From the NCBI RefSeq assembly GCF_000284515.1, contig NC_017668.1:248001-312000 (forward strand): 64,000 bases of DNA, written 5' to 3'. A program made the position numbers and the translations under genes. Of the stretch, positions 8,072-16,191 are shown one piece after another (the stretch's first letter is position 1; each line of letters opens with the position of its first letter). The stretch comes from Halobacillus halophilus DSM 2266 (GTDB taxonomy: Bacteria; Bacillota; Bacilli; Bacillales; Halobacillaceae). Below the pieces are notes generated by a model. That model made no database searches. It had not been told where the DNA came from and worked only from the letters and a program-made list of their open reading frames with translations.

Positions 8072-9614
8072 TGAATGACCTTCTTTCTAATGATCTTTGC
8101 TTAAGAACCTTTTTTGTCTGCCAGTAGGTCCTTTCTTCAGGAAAATCACTGCGGTAATGACCTCCCCGGCTTTCCTCCCTTTCTATAGCTGAGTCTGTAA
8201 TCAGCCAAGCCGTCTGCATCATAAAGAAACGGGTGATTTGCTCGATAGTGAGCAAATCAAGCCTTGATTCATAAAACTTTTCTAATTGGAATGATTCCAG
8301 CCACTTTATTTGCTCGGTAAGCCCCTGAGCCGAGCGCACAATCCCTACCTGGTCCATCATGGATTGCTGAATTAAATCTTTTTCGGGCAAAGCGGGGAAG
8401 ATGGATGACGCCATTTTCTTGGTCGAATGAATAGGCATATGCTTCGCAGGAGTGCAGTTAATGTGCTGGGCAAGTCGTTTTCCAAACATGAGTCCTTCCA
8501 GCAACGAATTACTGGCGAGTCTATTTGCACCATGCACCCCGGTACAAGCCGTTTCTCCAAGAGCATATAGTCCTTCGACATTGGTTCGACCAATGGAATC
8601 GGTCTGTACACCACCCATAGCAAAGTGGGCGCCCGGTGCTACAGGTATTCGTCCTCTACTTAAATCAATACCATGCTTTTCACAAAGAGTGGTAACCGTA
8701 GGGAATTTAACAGGAAAATCTGTAATGGAGCTTATGTCTAAATAAATGCGCAGTCCTTTCCTTAGCCACTCATAGATGTTCTGCGCCACAATGTGTCTTG
8801 GGGCTAAGTCTTTCAAAGGGTGAACATTTTCCATGATTCTTTCACCCATTTCATTAATTAATATGGCCCCTTCTCCTCTAACGGCCTCTGAAACAAGCCC
8901 TTTTGTTTTTCCGTTTGAGTATAAAAGGGTGGGATGGAATTGAATGAATTCCATGTCTGCAAGCTCTGCCCCGGCCATATATGCTAAAGCCAAGCCATCT
9001 CCCGTAATCGTATCCGCGTTAGAGGTAAAGGAATAGAGCTGGCCACAGCCGCCAGTTGAAAGAACGACATAAGGAGCTGTAAATGTATGTACAGAGTTTT
9101 CTTTATCTTTACTTTTAACACCATAACAGCGGCCCTGGTCATCAAGAAGCAGCTCGAAAACAAACTCATTTTCATAGATAGAGATATTTGAAGATAAGTG
9201 TTGAATAAGTCCTTCTACGATCCGCTTTCCGGTTTGGTCTCCACCTCCATGAACGATTCTGCGGTGGCTGTGAGCGCCCTCTTTACCGAGGAGTACGGCC
9301 CCAGTTTCATCGGTATCAAACTGACATCCATCCTTAATGAGTTCCGCAACGAGGGCGGGAGCTTCTTCTGCTAATTGCATCACAGACTGCGAATGATTTA
9401 AGTGGCAGCCGGCTTCAAGTGTATCTAAGTAATGAAGGTAAGGGTTATCGCGAGGCCCGATTGCTGCTGCGATTCCTCCTTGAGCACAAGTTGAATTGCT
9501 ATGTTTCAAGAGAGACTTTGTGATAACAATCACATTTAAATCCTTAGTTAAGTGTCTGGCTAACTGTAAGGAGGCAATTCCGCTTCCTACAATAATCACG
9601 TCTGCTTTTTTCAT
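8052..9614 (-). CDS. nadB: L-aspartate oxidase
   Basis: FAD enzyme that oxidises L-aspartate to iminoaspartate, feeding NadA. 520 residues. The N-terminal dinucleotide fold VIIVGSGIASLQLARHL, the FAD/substrate loop SNSTCAQGGIAAAIG and HRRIVHGGGDQTGK, and EFIQFHPT with RHIVAQNI are typical of the succinate dehydrogenase/aspartate oxidase flavoprotein family. First gene of the nadBCA operon. AGGAGGCTGAAT precedes the ATG. A 99-bp intergenic region separates it from divergent nifS and carries a candidate NAD-responsive operator. Confidence 0.97.
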   Translation of the reverse strand: MKKADVIIVGSGIASLQLARHLTKDLNVIVITKSLLKHSNSTCAQGGIAAAIGPRDNPYLHYLDTLEAGCHLNHSQSVMQLAEEAPALVAELIKDGCQFDTDETGAVLLGKEGAHSHRRIVHGGGDQTGKRIVEGLIQHLSSNISIYENEFVFELLLDDQGRCYGVKSKDKENSVHTFTAPYVVLSTGGCGQLYSFTSNADTITGDGLALAYMAGAELADMEFIQFHPTLLYSNGKTKGLVSEAVRGEGAILINEMGERIMENVHPLKDLAPRHIVAQNIYEWLRKGLRIYLDISSITDFPVKFPTVTTLCEKHGIDLSRGRIPVAPGAHFAMGGVQTDSIGRTNVEGLYALGETACTGVHGANRLASNSLLEGLMFGKRLAQHINCTPAKHMPIHSTKKMASSIFPALPEKDLIQQSMMDQVGIVRSAQGLTEQIKWLESFQLEKFYESRLDLLTIEQITRFFMMQTAWLITDSAIEREESRGGHYRSDFPEERTYWQTKKVLKQRSLERRSFNEQIKS

Positions 9615-9633
9615 ATTCAGCCTCCTGTTTATT

Positions 9634-9660
9634 TACAGGTGTATTGACACTTATATTTAC
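9634..9660. promoter_or_regulatory. candidate NiaR/NadR-type operator and nifS promoter
   Basis: TTTACAGGTGTATTGACAC, extended by TTATATTTAC, forms an imperfect dyad centred on GTGT-ATTG-ACAC in the nadB-nifS divergent region. It resembles the NiaR (YrxA) operator that controls this locus in B. subtilis; that comparison is from memory. TTGACA at 9644-9649 could double as the nifS -35 element. Confidence 0.5.
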
Positions 9661-9713
9661 ACAGAATTAAACTTATGACAAGAGGTTTACTTGAAAAAGG
9701 GAGGATAAAAGGA

Positions 9714-10877
9714 ATGTCTAACTATTTTGACTATGCAGCCACGTGCCCAATCGATGAGGAAGCCCTGGAAGCTTATATCAAGGCTGCCCGCGAATTCTAT
9801 GGAAACACCAGCAGTCTGCACGACACGGGAACAAAAGCTGAAGTTCTGCTATCTCATTGCCGCCAGACACTTGCGGATCTTCTCGAGGTTAATAAAGAAG
9901 GGGTTTATTTTACAAGTGGAGGTACAGAAAGTAACCTGCTTGCCATAGAAGGTCTAATGAAAGCAGGTAAAGGAAACCATATGATTACTTCAGATGCCGA
10001 ACATTCCTCTGTAAAAAATTCAGCCAAAAGATTGCAAGCTGAAGGGTATGAAGTCAGCTTGGTTCCATTGTCGAAGGAGGGAACCATTGACGTAAACGAA
10101 TTAGAAAAACTAATGCGTGAAGATACTGTACTTGTATCTATTCAGCACGTAAATGGTGACATTGGGACAATTCAGCCTATAAAAAGAATTCGAGAGGTTT
10201 GTGATAAGTGGGGCGCATTGTTACATAGCGACTGTGTTCAATCATTCGGCAAGGTGGAGTTAAATTCAATTATACCTTGCTTGGACAGCTTTTCACTCTC
10301 CAGTCATAAAGTATATGGACCTAAAGGAGCGGGGGCTTTGTACATCAACCCATCTGTTTCTTTCCAACCTTTTCTGCCAAACGGAACGCATGAAGCCGGC
10401 GTTCGAGCTGGCACTGTAAATACGCCTGGGATCGCAGCTTTTACAACGGCTGCTGCAAAATCCATCCGAGAGCTTCACAAACGCCAGTCTAAAATTGAAT
10501 CTTTAAAGCGTGAGTTCTTGACTGCTTTGAATGATATAAGAAACCACGTCACAGTAGTATGCGAGTCCGTGAATTCGGTCCCGATTATTGGCATATGTAT
10601 GCATGGCCTTGAAGGGCAGTGGGTAATGCTCGAAGCCAATCGCCGCGGTTACGCTTTTTCTACAGGAAGTGCCTGTCAAACTGGGAGGGGAGGGTTTCCT
10701 TCTATTCTTACGGCTGTAGGATTGAACGAGGAAGAGGCGAAATCTTTTATCCGTCTATCTTTTAGCCATGATCAGACAAGCGAGGATATACTTGGAATCG
10801 TCGATTGTCTGAAAGAAATAGTAGCCGAATATGCTGTTCTTTCCAGCCAAATAGAAAAGCCCGCTTTCTATAAATAG
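9714..10877 (+). CDS. nifS: cysteine desulfurase, NifS/NadS type
   Basis: PLP enzyme taking sulfur from cysteine, probably to build the NadA cluster. 387 residues from the ATG at 9714, chosen because GGGAGG sits about 9 nt upstream; the frame continues upstream to 9675. The PLP lysine is in SLSSHKVYGPKG (K199) and the persulfide cysteine in FSTGSACQTGRGG (C321), placed in the shorter loop typical of group II/NifS enzymes. B. subtilis has the same nifS/nadBCA divergent layout, where nifS is followed by the repressor gene nadR. Here no repressor follows; the next gene is a K+ transporter on the other strand. Confidence 0.94.
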   Translation: MSNYFDYAATCPIDEEALEAYIKAAREFYGNTSSLHDTGTKAEVLLSHCRQTLADLLEVNKEGVYFTSGGTESNLLAIEGLMKAGKGNHMITSDAEHSSVKNSAKRLQAEGYEVSLVPLSKEGTIDVNELEKLMREDTVLVSIQHVNGDIGTIQPIKRIREVCDKWGALLHSDCVQSFGKVELNSIIPCLDSFSLSSHKVYGPKGAGALYINPSVSFQPFLPNGTHEAGVRAGTVNTPGIAAFTTAAAKSIRELHKRQSKIESLKREFLTALNDIRNHVTVVCESVNSVPIIGICMHGLEGQWVMLEANRRGYAFSTGSACQTGRGGFPSILTAVGLNEEEAKSFIRLSFSHDQTSEDILGIVDCLKEIVAEYAVLSSQIEKPAFYK

Positions 10878-10890
10878 GAAGCGGGCTTAT
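10857..10890. terminator. terminator between nifS and Trk gene
   Basis: AAGCCCGCTTTC / GGAAGCGGGCTT stem, overlapping the nifS stop codon. It lacks a strong T run on either side, so termination strength is uncertain. Confidence 0.5.
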
Positions 10891-10893
10891 AGG

Positions 10894-12213
10894 TTAACCA
10901 GTTAATACGTCTTCATTCGGATATTTAACCGGATCTGGTTTGTAACGGGCGAAAGCAAAGGCAAAGGTCAGTGGTCCTAACTTTCCAACCAGCATGATGA
11001 AAATCAGCGTCAATTTTCCGATTAGAGTTAGTTGGCCGGTCAGTCCCATAGACAAACCAACCGTTCCAAAGGCAGATATCGTTTCGAACAGTATCATTAA
11101 AAAAGGGGCATCTTCGGAGAGATTCAGGACAAAAGTCCCCAAAAATACTACACCTACACTGCCAACCGTAAGAGCGAGAGCGCGCATGATCAGGTGGAAG
11201 TGGAAACTTCTGCGGTACAGGGTCACATGTTCTTTTTGCCTGAAAAAAGTGATGGAAGCAAGGACTATGATGAGGGCAGTTGATAGTTTAATACCGCCAG
11301 CGGTTGAAGTGCTCCCCCCACCAATGAACATAAGCATCAGCATGTAAAAGAGAGAAGATTCTTCCATCTGACTAATATCAATGGAATTAAATCCTGCTGT
11401 TCTTGGTGTTACGGCCTGAAAATAAGCTGCCTGCAATTTACCGAGTGTAGAGAAGTCTGCAATGGTGTCAGGATTATTATATTCCAGAATAAAAATCATG
11501 AACAAACTAACCACATTTATGCATAAGGTCCCGACCAGCATGATTTTAGTATGAAGGGATAAATGATAAAATTCTTTACTCTTCCACAAGTCAAAAACAA
11601 CCGTAAAACCGATTCCCCCGATAATAAAAAGCAAGGTAATGACAATATTAACGAGCGGGTCCACTGCGTAAGCAGAGAGGCTGTCGGACCAGATCGAAAA
11701 ACCGGCATTGTTGAAAGCTGAAATGGAATGAAAAATACTTGCATAGATACCTTTAGCCATCCCCATTTCCGGAACCCATCGTAAAGATAGAAAAACTACG
11801 GCAAAGGTCTCAATTGTTATTGAAAAGATAAATAATTTACGAACCAGGCGGATAACACCGCCTAAAGAAGTTTGATTTAAAGCCTGCTGAATTAACAGCC
11901 GCTCTTTAATTCCAATCTTTTTACCAAGTACCATGTATATCAGTACCGCAAAGGTCATGATTCCCAAACCGCCAACCTGGATCAGAACTAAAATGATGAC
12001 CTGCCCGAACAAGGTGAATGCTGTACCTGTATCTATTACGACTAACCCGGTAACCGTCATGGCTGAGGTTGCTGTAAACAGAGCATCAATGAAAGTTATT
12101 CCATTGGATGTAGCGGACGGCAGCTTAAGCAGAAATGTGCCCAGAGTAATAAACAGGATAAAAACGCTGATCAGCGTTTGAGGTGGACTCATGTGTATCA
12201 TACGGGTTTTCAT
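10894..12213 (-). CDS. TrkH/KtrB family potassium uptake channel subunit
   Basis: Membrane subunit of a K+ (or Na+-dependent K+) uptake system with four repeated M1-P-M2 units. Filter-like segments are visible (SAMTVTGLVV, SAFNNAGFS, TPRTAGFNS, SAFGTVGLS), each with the conserved glycine. The GGGSTSTAGGIKLST gating loop in the third unit is typical of KtrB. 439 residues from the ATG at 12213, preceded by AAGGAGATAGTC; a longer frame exists upstream. No KtrA/KtrC regulatory subunit is adjacent, as for the B. subtilis ktrC/ktrD arrangement. Potassium uptake fits a salt-stressed lifestyle. Confidence 0.93.
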   Translation of the reverse strand: MKTRMIHMSPPQTLISVFILFITLGTFLLKLPSATSNGITFIDALFTATSAMTVTGLVVIDTGTAFTLFGQVIILVLIQVGGLGIMTFAVLIYMVLGKKIGIKERLLIQQALNQTSLGGVIRLVRKLFIFSITIETFAVVFLSLRWVPEMGMAKGIYASIFHSISAFNNAGFSIWSDSLSAYAVDPLVNIVITLLFIIGGIGFTVVFDLWKSKEFYHLSLHTKIMLVGTLCINVVSLFMIFILEYNNPDTIADFSTLGKLQAAYFQAVTPRTAGFNSIDISQMEESSLFYMLMLMFIGGGSTSTAGGIKLSTALIIVLASITFFRQKEHVTLYRRSFHFHLIMRALALTVGSVGVVFLGTFVLNLSEDAPFLMILFETISAFGTVGLSMGLTGQLTLIGKLTLIFIMLVGKLGPLTFAFAFARYKPDPVKYPNEDVLTG

Positions 12214-12299
12214 GACTATCTCCTTAAGTAAAAGAATGATCTTATTATAATCCAAGCTTACAAAAGAGAAATAGCCCATTAGAACTACTTTTAGTTAAC

Positions 12300-12328
12300 T
12301 TGCTTGTTTTTAATAAAATCTTTATAAT
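12300..12328 (+). promoter_or_regulatory. sigma-A promoter of the ABC ATPase gene
   Basis: TTGCTT (12300-12305), 17-bp spacer, TATAAT (12323-12328), with the Fur-like box immediately downstream. Confidence 0.65.
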
Positions 12329-12334
12329 CATAAG

Positions 12335-12355
12335 TGATAATGATTTTCACTATTA
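12335..12355 (+). promoter_or_regulatory. Fur box
   Basis: TGATAATGATTTTCA (12335-12349) matches the 7-1-7 Fur consensus TGATAAT-N-ATTATCA with one mismatch. It covers the predicted transcription start of the siderophore-type ATPase, so iron repression is expected. Confidence 0.8.
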
Positions 12356-12409
12356 GCATTTACTATAGATATTGAAAGTTTGTTTATAGATTTGAGGGAG
12401 GATTTTTGC

Positions 12410-13228
12410 ATGGCAAAGCTGATGACTGAAAAAGTCGGTATCGCTTATGGTGACTATAATGTAGTGGAAGACCTGGACTTGGATATTCCCGAAAATCAAA
12501 TAACGACCATTATAGGTCCTAATGGGTGTGGGAAGTCCACCATACTGAAAGCTTTAGCCAGGATCCACACTGTAAATTCAGGAAGCGTTTATTTAGATGG
12601 AAAAGCAATTAAAAAGGAATCCACTAAGAATATTGCTAAAAAAATGGGCGTTCTTCCTCAAACTCCGAAAGCACCAAGCGGATTGACTGTTTCTGAATTA
12701 GTTTCTTACGGCAGGTTCCCTCATCAAAAAGCCTTTGGCAAATTAAATGAACATGATAGAGAAATGATTCAATGGGCTCTTTCCATTACTGGCATCGAGG
12801 AATTTGCAGATCGGCCAATTGATGCTCTATCAGGTGGCCAGCGTCAGCGTGTATGGATTGCAATGGCACTGGCTCAGGAGACAGAACTGCTCATTTTGGA
12901 TGAGCCTACGACTTACTTAGACTTAGCTCACCAACTGGAAGTTCTTAAGCTATTAGAACAATTGAATCGCGAAGAGGGGCGTACGATTGTAATGGTCATC
13001 CATGATTTAAACCACGCTGCGCGCTTCGCCGATTATATTGTAGCTTTAAAGGAAGGGCGAATCATTAAGGAAGGAACACCAGAAGAAGTAATTCAGCCAA
13101 AAGTGCTGGAAGATGTCTTCCAAATTGATGCTGAAGTCGTCAAAGATCCAAGAACCAACCGGCCGGTCTGCCTTACCTATGACCTGCTGGGATCTGTTCC
13201 TAATGTTTGCCAACAAGCCATTTTATAA
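12410..13228 (+). CDS. iron-siderophore type ABC transporter ATP-binding protein
   Basis: FecE/FhuC/YusV-type ATPase of 272 residues. Walker A GPNGCGKST, signature LSGGQRQRVWIAMALAQ, Walker B LLILDEPTTYLDL and switch VIHDLNHA are all intact; the Q-loop is in VLPQTPKAPSG. The ATG at 12410 follows GAGGGAGG. No permease or binding protein is adjacent, so it probably serves several siderophore permeases encoded elsewhere, as B. subtilis YusV does. The Fur box upstream supports an iron role. It ends in a strong terminator. Confidence 0.92.
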   Translation: MAKLMTEKVGIAYGDYNVVEDLDLDIPENQITTIIGPNGCGKSTILKALARIHTVNSGSVYLDGKAIKKESTKNIAKKMGVLPQTPKAPSGLTVSELVSYGRFPHQKAFGKLNEHDREMIQWALSITGIEEFADRPIDALSGGQRQRVWIAMALAQETELLILDEPTTYLDLAHQLEVLKLLEQLNREEGRTIVMVIHDLNHAARFADYIVALKEGRIIKEGTPEEVIQPKVLEDVFQIDAEVVKDPRTNRPVCLTYDLLGSVPNVCQQAIL

Positions 13229-13234
13229 ATCAAC

Positions 13235-13259
13235 CCCGGGCGCATGCCCGGGTTTTTTT
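13235..13259 (+). terminator. terminator after ABC ATPase
   Basis: CCCGGGC / GCCCGGG stem with a GCAT loop followed by seven T. Confidence 0.92.
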
Positions 13260-13315
13260 ATAGCTCATAGTTTGTCCTTATATCTCATAGGATAATTCGG
13301 AAGGGAGAGGACAAG

Positions 13316-13807
13316 ATGGGGCTATTCCATGAATTTCGCCAGTTTACAGTTAGAGGAAGTGCGGTGGACATGGGGGTAGGGATGGTATTGGGGGCAGCAT
13401 TCAGCGGTTTTATTGATTCGCTCGTTACGGATATCCTGCTTCCTCCCGTAGGGTTATTATATGCAAAAGTGAATTTTGAAGAAATGTTTTTTAATTTGAG
13501 CGGAGGGTTCTATCCAACGCTGTCTGCGGCTAAAGAAGCTGGTGCTGTAACCATCAATTATGGGCTGTTCCTTACAGCGGCAGTACGTTTTATTATTATA
13601 TTATTTGCAGTATTTCTTGTAGTCAGGCAGATTAATCGCTGGAAAAAACCTCATCAGCATCCGTTGCATGCTATGACAAAAAAAGAATGCCCCTATTGTT
13701 GCACGCCGATACCTTCTCAAGCCGTTATCTGCCCTAATTGTGGTTCTCAGCTAGAACAAAACTTTAATAAAATAGAGCACCAAAAAACTCGGTGGAATAT
13801 TAAGTAG
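13316..13807 (+). CDS. mscL: large-conductance mechanosensitive channel with C-terminal zinc ribbon
   Basis: Pressure-release channel opened by membrane tension on hypo-osmotic shock. The N-terminal amphipathic helix and TM1 (FRQFTVRGSAVDMGVGMVLGAAFSGFIDSLVTDILLPP) and TM2 (NYGLFLTAAVRFIIILFAVFLVVRQIN) are normal MscL. The cytoplasmic helix seen in most MscL proteins is followed or replaced by residues 120-163 with four well-spaced cysteines, CPYC (125-128) and CPNC (139-142), plus C129, a zinc-ribbon pattern. At 163 residues it is about 30 longer than B. subtilis MscL. The ribbon's role is unknown. GGAAGGGAGAGG precedes the ATG. Confidence 0.93.
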   Translation: MGLFHEFRQFTVRGSAVDMGVGMVLGAAFSGFIDSLVTDILLPPVGLLYAKVNFEEMFFNLSGGFYPTLSAAKEAGAVTINYGLFLTAAVRFIIILFAVFLVVRQINRWKKPHQHPLHAMTKKECPYCCTPIPSQAVICPNCGSQLEQNFNKIEHQKTRWNIK

Positions 13808-13845
13808 TCAGCCTCTGTTATATCTCCGGGATGATTATTAAAGAT

Positions 13846-14481
13846 AAGCTCCCGTTTGTTGAAGACTCAGTTTCGAGATAACTCGGGTCCATTGCCAAAA
13901 AAGGATAGGGCGGCTACGGAAACAACTCGTCTTGTTCGATCACCCAGACACTCGAGACATAAGCCGCTCATCAACGGATTGAAAAACCGCTATCCTTTTG
14001 ATGGTCGGCTTATGCTGGTCGTGTCTTTCGGGGTGATTCCACATTTGAACACTTTCCTGCGGGGGAACTGGCAAGCCTCCTCGCTCGTTTCACTCCCTGT
14101 GGGGTCTCGCCTAGCTCCATCTCCCGCGGGAGTCTCGTCGTTTCCTTCGCCACCCAACGCTATCTAGTGAACGAACCCTTCTTTAGAAGTGCAGGTGTTA
14201 GACTTGATCCTTTCTAAATCCAGTGGTATCAGGCCTTTTCCAACACAACCTAGAGGAAACAGGAACTCATGATTCAAGTGATTTTTGCCTATGTCTCGAG
14301 CCTCTCATTTCAGCAAGGTCCGGAGGGGGACGATGAAGACTCCTGTGGGATGAACATGATCGGTAAGATCTCGGAAGGCGCAGCCTGAGGAAGCTCACCA
14401 CATGCCCACGGAAAGCGAGCCGTTCCCTGGAGCCCATTCTCCACCCAATATCTCGAAACTGAGTCTTCCACAATCCGGCCC
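13846..14481 (-). repeat. interspersed 0.6-kb repeat, copy B (inverted)
   Basis: It reads on the minus strand relative to copy A: on the plus strand it begins AAGCTCCCGTTTGTTGAAGA and ends in CACAATCCGGCCC. Both TTTCGAGATA-type inverted ends are present, as are the TCCCACAGGAGTCTTCATCG and CCTCCTCGCTCGTTTCACTC blocks shared with copy A. The interior contains an extra AAAAGGATAG...CTATCCTTTT hairpin region. No gene is recognised inside. Confidence 0.85.
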
Positions 14482-14497
14482 TATAGTTGAACAAAGT

Positions 14498-14563
14498 AAT
14501 AATAAAAATCAACAAGAAGGAATACCTCGAATAGGGCATTCCTTTTTGTTGATTTTTATTATA
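14498..14563. terminator. long AT-rich hairpin (25-bp stem)
   Basis: Arm 14498-14523 pairs with 14538-14563 with a single G-U pair and a 14-nt loop. It lies just past the stop of the small lipoprotein gene on the minus strand and directly outside repeat copy B. It can act as the lipoprotein terminator. Confidence 0.7.
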
Positions 14564-14568
14564 ATTAC

Positions 14569-14718
14569 CTATTCATCAGAGTCAGAATCGCTCTCTTCTG
14601 AATCATCTTCCATTTCTGACTGCTCTTCTGTATCTTCGCCATCTTCACCTTCACCGCCACACGCGGCCAATGTAAGTACAGAAACTAAACCTACTGCTAA
14701 CATCCATTTCTTAATCAA
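14569..14718 (-). CDS. small acidic lipoprotein
   Basis: A 49-residue protein beginning at a TTG codon: MIKKWMLAVGLVSVLTLAAC, with lipobox LAAC (C20), then a tail of 29 residues made almost only of Glu, Asp, Gly and Ser. It would be exported and lipid-anchored on the outer face of the membrane. AAGGGG lies 8-9 nt before the TTG; the in-frame ATG at 14727 overlaps that site and is less likely. No function is assignable. The acidic tail could be a cation-binding or spacer sequence, or the remnant of a longer lipoprotein. Confidence 0.75.
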   Translation of the reverse strand: MIKKWMLAVGLVSVLTLAACGGEGEDGEDTEEQSEMEDDSEESDSDSDE

Positions 14719-14830
14719 AAAGAACATCCCCTTTCAAAGTATATTACATATAAAAGGTAACCGATGTAAGTAAATGGTGCATAAAGGAAATGTTAAAAAA
14801 ATCTAAATTTCAATCAATTGCTTTAGAATA

Positions 14831-14849
14831 ATTTACAAATATAGTAAAT
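14831..14849. promoter_or_regulatory. candidate operator dyad upstream of MFS gene
   Basis: ATTTACAAATATAGTAAAT has 6-bp inverted arms, with another ATTTAC half-site at 14864. It lies upstream of the MFS gene and behind the divergent lipoprotein gene. The binding protein is unknown. Confidence 0.35.
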
Positions 14850-14916
14850 GGTTCAGGGCAAATATTTACTTTTGGTTTGGATACGCTATAAGTATGAATG
14901 TAAATGAGGTGTATTT

Positions 14917-16158
14917 ATGGAGAACAAAGTCAGCCGATGGTGCCTCATCAGTATGGCATCCATTCCACTAGTAATGACGCTTGGAAATTCAATGTTAATA
15001 CCCGTTCTTCCGATATTTGAAAAAAAAGTGGGGATATCTTCTTTTCAATCCAGTACGATCATTACCAGCTATTCGTTAGCTGCTATTTTTCTTATACCTG
15101 TCGCTGGTTATTTATCTGATCGTTTTGGAAGGAAAATCGTGATATTACCCAGTCTGATCTTAGCTTTTATAGGTGGAGTAATAGCGGGATTTGCCTCTTG
15201 GAAAATGAGTGATCCATTTCTATGGATCATTATCGGGCGAGTTCTCCAGGGCATGGGAGCAGCTGGAGCGACCCCTATTATTCTCCCTCTCGTAGGAGAT
15301 TTGTACAAAGATGATGATGAAAAGACCAGTTCCTGTCTAGGATTAATTGAAACGTCCAATACATTTGGTAAAGTATTAAGTCCAATTCTTGGAGCAGCAT
15401 TTGCTGCTTTCTTATGGTTTTTACCGTTTTTTTCTATATCCTTCTTTAGTCTAATATCCATTATCCTAGTTTTCTTTTTCATTAAAGTTCCCCAAGGTGA
15501 AAAGGAAGAGCCTAAAAAGTTAAAGGAATTTCTTAAAAACACAAAGAAAATTTTTAAACAGGATGGGAAATGGCTGTATCCAGTATTCTTATTAGGGATC
15601 TACGCTATGCTTATCTTGTTTGGTGTCCTTTTCTTTTTATCGGATATATTGGAAAAAGTTCATGATATAGATGGCGTAAAAAAGGGTTTTGTTCTGGCTA
15701 TCCCGTTATTTTTTCTTTGCATCGCTTCCTTTATAACAGGAAAGAAAATAAAAGGGGAGACAAAAACCATGAAAAGAGTCATTCTTCTTTCCTTAGCTGG
15801 TATTTCAGCAAGTGTGATTTTTGTAGGCTATGTGAATAAGCAGTTGGTTCTTCTTCTTATTGTCACGAGTGTTCTAGGCATTGCGATAGGAGCTATGCTC
15901 CCAACACTAGATGCCCTTATCACTGAAGGAATTGAAAAAGAAGAAAGAGGGACCATCACCTCTTTTTATAGCTCTTCAAGATTTATAGGAGTGGCCGCTG
16001 GCCCGCCAGTGATGTCACTTGTCATGAAAGAGTTATTAAATATCAGTTATATTAGCGCGGGCATAATCGGGGTTTTATTAATACTAATCGTTATGAAGTT
16101 CATTAAAGGGGACAATAGTAATTCGGCTTCAAGTAATCCTGCGGTAACATCCACATAA
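14917..16158 (+). CDS. MFS drug-efflux type transporter
   Basis: 413 residues with about 12 membrane helices. Motif A appears as GYLSDRFGRKIVI between TM2 and TM3, and the GRVLQGMGAAGATPIILPLVGDL stretch in TM4-TM5 is typical of drug:H+ antiporters of the Bmr/Tet(L)-like branches. It starts at the ATG at 14917 after GAGGTG. It is single, divergent from the small lipoprotein gene and convergent with the bacilliredoxin gene. Substrate unknown. Confidence 0.87.
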   Translation: MENKVSRWCLISMASIPLVMTLGNSMLIPVLPIFEKKVGISSFQSSTIITSYSLAAIFLIPVAGYLSDRFGRKIVILPSLILAFIGGVIAGFASWKMSDPFLWIIIGRVLQGMGAAGATPIILPLVGDLYKDDDEKTSSCLGLIETSNTFGKVLSPILGAAFAAFLWFLPFFSISFFSLISIILVFFFIKVPQGEKEEPKKLKEFLKNTKKIFKQDGKWLYPVFLLGIYAMLILFGVLFFLSDILEKVHDIDGVKKGFVLAIPLFFLCIASFITGKKIKGETKTMKRVILLSLAGISASVIFVGYVNKQLVLLLIVTSVLGIAIGAMLPTLDALITEGIEKEERGTITSFYSSSRFIGVAAGPPVMSLVMKELLNISYISAGIIGVLLILIVMKFIKGDNSNSASSNPAVTST

Positions 16159-16190
16159 AAAAGGCGGCCTTCTTAAGGGCCGCCTTTCGT
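16156..16190. terminator. bidirectional terminator
   Basis: AAAGGCGGCC / GGCCGCCTTT stem between the convergent MFS and bacilliredoxin genes. Confidence 0.85.
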
Positions 16191-16191
16191 A

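Noticed and set aside
8452-8745. 97-codon plus-strand frame opposite nadB
   Set aside because: Antisense shadow of nadB codon structure.
13856-14167. Open frame of 103 codons inside repeat copy B
   Set aside because: It starts in the inverted end and follows the repeat's GC-rich blocks; the frame is not kept in copies A or C.
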